Below, in pieces: positions 5,651-9,384 of a stretch of DNA of 9,384 nucleotides (position 1 is the first letter of the stretch; each line of letters begins with the position of its first letter). The notes beneath the pieces are model-generated. The model made no database searches, had not been told where the DNA came from, and saw only the letters and a list, made by a program, of their open reading frames with translations. The stretch comes from an uncultured Planctomycetaceae bacterium. GTDB lineage: Bacteria; Planctomycetota; Planctomycetia; Pirellulales; Pirellulaceae. The DNA lies in the NCBI GenBank assembly GCA_903927685.1, contig CAIYOB010000294.1, positions 1 to 9,384 on the forward strand. The letters are read 5' to 3'. A program made the position numbers and the translations under genes.

Positions 5651-6544
5651 TCAGCCCTTCTCCGGTCCCGAACTGGCCCAAATCCGTCCCGGGAAATCTT
5701 CGATTCGCCGTCCTCGGCACATTCGCGTGAATTCGCGTTGAAGTGTAAAGTCTCGGGCGGTGAACCACGCGATGGCGTCCGCGTTGTCCGTCGGAACATC
5801 GACAAACACGGGGCCGGAGGGACATCGCTGCAGCAGTTGGCCCAGTGTTTCCGCGCCGGCCCGAGTGGAAAGGGCCATCGCCGGACCGATCTGCGTCGCC
5901 CGTCGCCCCGGGCGGTACAGGGCGTACCCAGCCAACCCTTCGTCCGTGACCGCCGTGACGAGCGCCTCGCGGTGCTGGTCAACCAACGCCTGGATCAACC
6001 GCTGCCGCGGCGTACCGGTGAGGTGTTGATCCAGCGCGCCGATCGCCCCGACCTGATCGGCTGTTCGCACGGTGATCCGGAAGCCGCCGATCGCCGTGTG
6101 GACGACGCCCTGCAGGCGTACCAGCGAGTACTCGGGCACGAAACCGAGCCGTTCGTAGACCGGCCGTCCCAGAGGCGTGGCATCCAGGCGGATCGTCCGC
6201 ACACCGCGATCTTCCAGGAACCGGATCGCATGCTCGACCAACTGCGAAGCAATCCCGCGGTGCCGAAACGGCTCGTCCACCAGCACCATCGCGATCCAGC
6301 CGACAGGGCCGAAGGCAAACGCGGCGGTCGTCGCGACCGACCGTGCCGCCGTCGTCCGCCTGCTCCCCGCGGCGATTGCGGTGGCTTCCCCCGACGCATC
6401 CACCCACGCGGCCACAAAGCATCCCTCGGGCTCCAGGAACAAGAAACGACGCCAGTCGGCTGCGGTCTGATTCCAGCCGGCTTGCGCCGAGAGTTCCAGC
6501 CCCAGCGGAAGGTCTTCCGGCGTCATCCGGCGGATCGTGATCAT
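5651..6544 (-). CDS. GNAT acetyltransferase with C-terminal Acetyltransf_18-like domain
   Basis: A 297-residue N-acetyltransferase using acetyl-CoA; the substrate is unknown. The N-terminal GNAT domain spans about 1-145, with the acyl-CoA pyrophosphate-binding motif RHRGIA at 94-99 following strand IAMVLVD, and the typical ATPLGRPVYERLGF end at 122-135. The second domain, about 155-280, contains GYALYRPG, IGPAMALS and AIAWFTARDFTLQREFTRM, which resembles the C-terminal domain (Acetyltransf_18) of YitH-like two-domain acetyltransferases. An Ala/Thr-rich stretch at 55-78 is longer than usual between the early strands. ATG 6544 is chosen over upstream alternatives because GGAGAGA lies about 10 bases before it and the domain begins at once (MITIRRMTPEDL). 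It is divergent from the enolase-superfamily gene and may share control with it. Confidence 0.88.
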   Translation of the reverse strand: MITIRRMTPEDLPLGLELSAQAGWNQTAADWRRFLFLEPEGCFVAAWVDASGEATAIAAGSRRTTAARSVATTAAFAFGPVGWIAMVLVDEPFRHRGIASQLVEHAIRFLEDRGVRTIRLDATPLGRPVYERLGFVPEYSLVRLQGVVHTAIGGFRITVRTADQVGAIGALDQHLTGTPRQRLIQALVDQHREALVTAVTDEGLAGYALYRPGRRATQIGPAMALSTRAGAETLGQLLQRCPSGPVFVDVPTDNADAIAWFTARDFTLQREFTRMCRGRRIEDFPGRIWASSGPEKG

Positions 6545-6571
6545 GCAGCGTGTCTCTCCAGCGCCGCAGCC

Positions 6572-6600
6572 ATTGTAGATTCGGCCGATCCTGGGCACAA
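6572..6600 (-). promoter_or_regulatory. Candidate sigma70-like promoter for the GNAT gene
   Basis: On the minus strand TTGTGC (6600-6595) and TACAAT (6577-6572) are separated by exactly 17 bases. The -10 matches consensus at 5 of 6 positions and the -35 at 3 of 6. The expected start of transcription lies about 20 bases upstream of the GNAT ATG. Confidence 0.45.
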
Positions 6601-6653
6601 TTGGCAACGGGCGCCAAGTGAGGCGACGCCCCTGCGACACGACCGCCAAGTGA
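6601..6653. promoter_or_regulatory. Repeated GCCAA(GTGA) sites in the divergent gap
   Basis: CGCCAAGTGA occurs twice in direct orientation, at 6612-6621 and 6644-6653, 32 bases apart (about three helical turns). TTGGC at 6601-6605 forms a TTGGC-N7-GCCAA inverted pair with the first copy. The sites lie between the GNAT -35 element and the start of the enolase-superfamily gene, where a regulator of both genes would bind. The repeat is seen directly; binding is inferred. Confidence 0.35.
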
Positions 6654-6666
6654 TGAGAGGCAACGG

Positions 6667-7782
6667 ATGCGAATCGAGCAAGTCGACGTGTTCCCGCTGG
6701 AGTATCCGTTCTACGGCTATTTCAAGTTCATCGGCCCGCGCTCGGTGCGGGCTGCCATCCTGATCAAAGTCACCGCCGAGGACGGCACGATTGGCTGGGG
6801 GCAGAGCGTCCCGGTCCACACCTGGAGTTTCGAGTCACTCGAAGCCAGCCTCCCGACGCTGCGGCACTACTTCATTCCGGCGATCCTCGGCCGGGACGCC
6901 CTGGACATGCCGGTTTTGCAGTCGGCCCTGGACGGAGCGTTAGCCGCCTCGTTCAGCACGCCGATGCCCATCACCCGCGCCGGGCTCGAACTGGCGCTGT
7001 CGGACCTGCAGGGGAAGCTGACCGGCCGTTCGCTGGGCGCGATGTGGGGCCGACCGGTAGGTGAGACCATCACCTTGAGTTGGACGGTCAACGTGCCTAC
7101 GCTGGACCGACTGGAAGCCGAGGTCGAGACCGGCTGGAACCGGGGCTACCGGAACTTCAACCTCAAGGTCGGCAGCGGCGATCCGGCGTTCGACGTCGAG
7201 TTGGTGCGTCAAGTCCGGCGACTGGCTCCCAACGGCTTCCTGTGGGCGGACGGCAATTGCGGCTACGACGTCGCCGGCGCATTGGAGATCGCTCCGCGGT
7301 TGGCCGACGCGGGAGTCGAGGTGCTGGAATCGCCCCTGCCGGCCAACCGTATCAGCGGCTACCAGGCCCTGCACCGTCAGGGTGCGTTGCCGATCAGCAT
7401 GGACGAAGGCGTGATTTCGCCGGTGGACGTCGACGAGTTCATTCGCTTGGGGATGCTGGATGGCCTGACGATCAAGGTCTCGCGGGCCGGGGGGCTGGAG
7501 TCGTCCCGCCAGCAGATTGAACGCGTCCTGGATGCCGGCCTGTTCTGGCTGGGTAGCGGCCTCTCGGACCCGGACCTGTCCCTGGCCGCGTCGCTGGCCC
7601 TGTTTTCGGCCTACGGACTGGAAAAACCCGCCGCCTTGAACGGCCCGCAATTCCAGCGCGACAGCGTCCTGGTCGAACCGATCTGCGTCACAGGCGATCA
7701 GGCCCGCGTCCCCCGCGGCCCGGGACTGGGTGTCGCAGTCGACGAGCGGAAGATCGCACCGCTGCTGGCTCGCGACGCATGA
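6667..7782 (+). CDS. Mandelate racemase/muconate lactonizing enzyme family protein (enolase superfamily)
   Basis: A 371-residue enolase-superfamily enzyme, which abstracts the proton alpha to a carboxylate with Mg2+ help; the products could be a cycloisomerization, epimerization or dehydration, and the substrate is not identifiable. The N-terminal capping domain spans 1-125 and the TIM barrel about 135-360. Metal ligands are visible: Asp195 (WADGNCGY), Glu221 (VLESPLP) and Asp246 (SMDEGV). The sixth-strand Lys is Lys270 (IKVSRAGG). On the second strand the family K-x-K is N165-L-K167, so only the second Lys is kept. That pattern fits the muconate cycloisomerase/dipeptide epimerase subgroup but not a confident single enzyme. 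ATG 6667 has GAGAGG 6 bases upstream. The length matches the family. Confidence 0.87.
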   Translation: MRIEQVDVFPLEYPFYGYFKFIGPRSVRAAILIKVTAEDGTIGWGQSVPVHTWSFESLEASLPTLRHYFIPAILGRDALDMPVLQSALDGALAASFSTPMPITRAGLELALSDLQGKLTGRSLGAMWGRPVGETITLSWTVNVPTLDRLEAEVETGWNRGYRNFNLKVGSGDPAFDVELVRQVRRLAPNGFLWADGNCGYDVAGALEIAPRLADAGVEVLESPLPANRISGYQALHRQGALPISMDEGVISPVDVDEFIRLGMLDGLTIKVSRAGGLESSRQQIERVLDAGLFWLGSGLSDPDLSLAASLALFSAYGLEKPAALNGPQFQRDSVLVEPICVTGDQARVPRGPGLGVAVDERKIAPLLARDA

Positions 7783-7820
7783 ACGGGTTCGAGTGCTTTG
7801 GCTAGCCCTGACGAGCCTGT

Positions 7821-9221
7821 TCAGTCGCTGAGGCCGAAACGTTTCAGCTTGTTGTAGATGCTCTTCTCGCTGATCCCCAACCGTCTTGCGGCCTCGGCCT
7901 TGTTTCCCCCCGTGGCCTGCAGTGTGTCCAGGATGGCCTGCTTCTCGAGGTCATCCAGGGTCGAGCCGGCCAGTGTGGGCGGAGCGACTCCCGGCGGCTC
8001 GCCGAACGGGCTGGACCCGATGCCTGGCAGGCCCAGGTCTTCGACCGTGATCGCCGTGCCCTCACAGAAGGCGGAGGCCCGCTCCAGCACGTTCTCCAAT
8101 TCACGCACATTTCCAGCCCAGGCCTGGTGCTGCAGGGCCAAGACCGCCGCCGGCTCGCAGGTCAACGGAGGCTGGCCGCGCCGCCGGCCGATCCGGTGCA
8201 GGATCTGCTGGGCCAATTCCGGGATGTCGTCGAGGCGTTCGCGGAGCGCGGGCACGTGCAAGGCGATGACGTTCAGCCGGAAAAACAGGTCCTCGCGGAA
8301 CCGCCGTTCGCGGCACATGGCGGCCAGGTCCTGGTGGGTGGCCGCGATCAGCCGCACGTCGACGGTGTAGACCTTGTTGCTGCCGATCCGCTGGAAGGTG
8401 CGGTCTTGCAGGAAGGTCAGCAGCTTGGGCTGCAGTTCCAGCGGCAGGTCGCCGATCTCGTCCAGGAACAACGTCCCGCCGTCGGCGATTTCCGCTCGGC
8501 CCGGACGATCATTGACCGCCCCGGTGAACGCCCCCTTGGTGTGGCCGAACAGTTCGGCCTCGACCAGATCCCGAGGCAGCGAGGCGCAGTTGACGGCCAC
8601 AAACGGCTTGTCGGCCCGCTCGCCCGATTGATGGATCATGCGGGCCACGGTCGTCTTGCCCGTCCCGCTCTCACCGGTCAGCATGACCGTCGAATCCAAG
8701 CGGGCCGCCTTGCCGACTTGCCGCAACAGTTGCTGAGTAATTGGCGCCCGAGCCACAAAGTCGAACGAGGGCGGAGCGGGCGCCACGGCCTCGCGCAGGG
8801 CCTCGTTGTCGCGGGCCAGTTGCGTCGCCCGGCAAGCCTGATTCACGCGGGCCATCAACTCGTCGCGGTCGAATGGTTTGGTGATATAGTCGAAGGCGCC
8901 TTCCTTCATCGCCGCCACGGCGTCCTGCAGGCCGCCGCGGCCCGAGATCATGATCACACTGATGTGGCGATGGTTCTTCCGCACGTGGCGCAAACAGTCC
9001 AGCCCGGAAAAATAGGGCATTTCCAAGTCGAACAGGGCCACGCTGATTTCCCCGTCCATCCGCTGGATTGCTTCCCGCCCGTCCTCGGCCGTCAGCGTCT
9101 CGTACCCCGCGTCCGTGAGGTGCTGGCTGAGGACCATCCGCGTCACGGGATCATCATCGGCAATCAGGATGCGGCGTTTCTCCGCGGCCGCACGTCCAGT
9201 TCGCGCTGACGATTGAGTCAT
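7821..9221 (-). CDS. NtrC-type sigma54-dependent response regulator
   Basis: A 466-residue three-domain activator of sigma54 RNA polymerase. Receiver, about 17-130: acidic residues 22-24 (IADDDPVT), phospho-acceptor Asp65 (ALFDLEMP), Ser93 and Lys115 (TKPF). AAA+ domain, about 155-385: Walker A GESGTGKT 183-190, sigma54-contact loop GAFTGA 230-235, Walker B LFLDEIGD 251-258, arginine finger region FREDLFFRL 308-316, sensor II AGNVRELEN 369-377. C-terminal Fis-type helix-turn-helix, 423-466 (GNKAEAARRLGISEKSIYNK). All core motifs are intact, so it should hydrolyse ATP and bind DNA. ATG 9221 is preferred to GTG 9227, because the GTG lies inside the GAGGTGG ribosome binding sequence. No histidine kinase is present in the window, and no convincing -24/-12 promoter was found nearby, so its targets probably lie elsewhere. 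Confidence 0.95.
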   Translation of the reverse strand: MTQSSARTGRAAAEKRRILIADDDPVTRMVLSQHLTDAGYETLTAEDGREAIQRMDGEISVALFDLEMPYFSGLDCLRHVRKNHRHISVIMISGRGGLQDAVAAMKEGAFDYITKPFDRDELMARVNQACRATQLARDNEALREAVAPAPPSFDFVARAPITQQLLRQVGKAARLDSTVMLTGESGTGKTTVARMIHQSGERADKPFVAVNCASLPRDLVEAELFGHTKGAFTGAVNDRPGRAEIADGGTLFLDEIGDLPLELQPKLLTFLQDRTFQRIGSNKVYTVDVRLIAATHQDLAAMCRERRFREDLFFRLNVIALHVPALRERLDDIPELAQQILHRIGRRRGQPPLTCEPAAVLALQHQAWAGNVRELENVLERASAFCEGTAITVEDLGLPGIGSSPFGEPPGVAPPTLAGSTLDDLEKQAILDTLQATGGNKAEAARRLGISEKSIYNKLKRFGLSD

Positions 9222-9243
9222 TTCCACCTCGCTCCCAGAAAAC

Positions 9244-9255
9244 CACGGTTCCGTG
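9244..9255. promoter_or_regulatory. Palindrome upstream of the sigma54 regulator gene
   Basis: CACGG-TT-CCGTG is a perfect 5+5 inverted repeat lying 23-34 bases before the ATG. It could be an operator, possibly for autoregulation, but a short GC-rich palindrome can also arise by chance. Confidence 0.25.
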
Positions 9256-9346
9256 TTGCTAATTTGTACCGCGAAACGGCCGGCGGAGAAATACCTGTCG
9301 GGCCGAGATTGCCGCCTGGTGCGCCGTCGAAGCTGAGTGCTGGGGA

Positions 9347-9384
9347 TGCCTGGGGTCGAGCCACGAGGTACGAGTGGCGAGCCC
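9347..9384 (+). repeat. Second copy of the REP-like palindromic repeat (runs to window end)
   Basis: Begins with the same 14 bases (TGCCTGGGGTCGAG) as the copy at 3997-4010 and shares the GCGAGCCC end. Inside, GCCAC (9360-9364) pairs with GTGGC (9374-9378) around a 9-base loop, and GGGTCG pairs imperfectly with CGAGCCC outside it. The element reaches the last base of the window, so a facing partner unit, as in the first copy, may lie beyond it. Confidence 0.6.

Noticed and set aside
6592..6607. Sigma54-like promoter (GGCAC...TGGCA) near the GNAT and enolase-superfamily genes
   Set aside because: The spacing between the GG and GC elements is two bases too short, and spacing is strict for sigma54 promoters.
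7783..7820. Bidirectional terminator between the enolase-superfamily and sigma54 regulator genes
   Set aside because: The 38-base gap has only a short GGCTAGCC palindrome, no long stem and no T tract on either strand.
8127..9209. 360-residue open frame on the plus strand opposite the sigma54 regulator
   Set aside because: The minus-strand gene has every expected NtrC motif; the plus frame has only composition-driven sequence and no domain.

Overview
This 9.4 kb window is high-GC bacterial DNA with mostly intact, densely packed genes. The combination of a compact acyl carrier protein/ketoacyl synthase cassette, a eukaryote-like phospholipid scramblase homolog, an exported protein of unknown family and dispersed palindromic repeats in the gaps suggests a member of the Planctomycetota. 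That assignment is inferred from gene content and style; no marker gene is present to prove it.

Left part (1-3970, all on +). The window opens with the 3' part of a NarL/LuxR-type response regulator. Its receiver domain is cut by an in-frame stop, so it looks truncated or frameshifted. After a plausible sigma70-like promoter comes a four-gene cassette: a DUF374 lysophospholipid acyltransferase-like protein, an acyl carrier protein with its phosphopantetheine serine, a ketoacyl-synthase-like protein that has lost the active-site cysteine and most of the C-terminal half, and a full FabF-type ketoacyl synthase with an intact Cys-His-His set. The last two genes are separated by 2 bases. The arrangement resembles a type II fatty acid or polyketide 'KS plus chain-length-factor plus ACP' core with an acyltransferase, probably making or transferring an unusual acyl chain. 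No ketoreductase, dehydratase or phosphopantetheinyl transferase lies in the window.

Middle part (3971-5645, +). A palindromic repeat pair lies in the gap after the synthase. Next is a phospholipid scramblase/LURP-one-like protein that keeps the Ca-binding-like loop and C-terminal hydrophobic segment of animal scramblases, then a rho-independent terminator, then a secreted protein of unknown family.

Right part (5651-9221). A two-domain GNAT acetyltransferase (-) is divergent from a mandelate racemase/muconate lactonizing enzyme family protein (+). Their shared 122-bp gap holds a good sigma70-like promoter for the acetyltransferase and repeated GCCAAGTGA-type sites. Convergent with the enolase-superfamily gene is an NtrC-type sigma54-dependent response regulator (-) with all expected motifs. 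The window ends in a second copy of the palindromic repeat.

No tRNA, rRNA, CRISPR array, transposase or integrase is visible. The most interesting items are the degenerate synthase partner in the ACP/KS cassette, the bacterial scramblase, the broken receiver and the dispersed palindromes.
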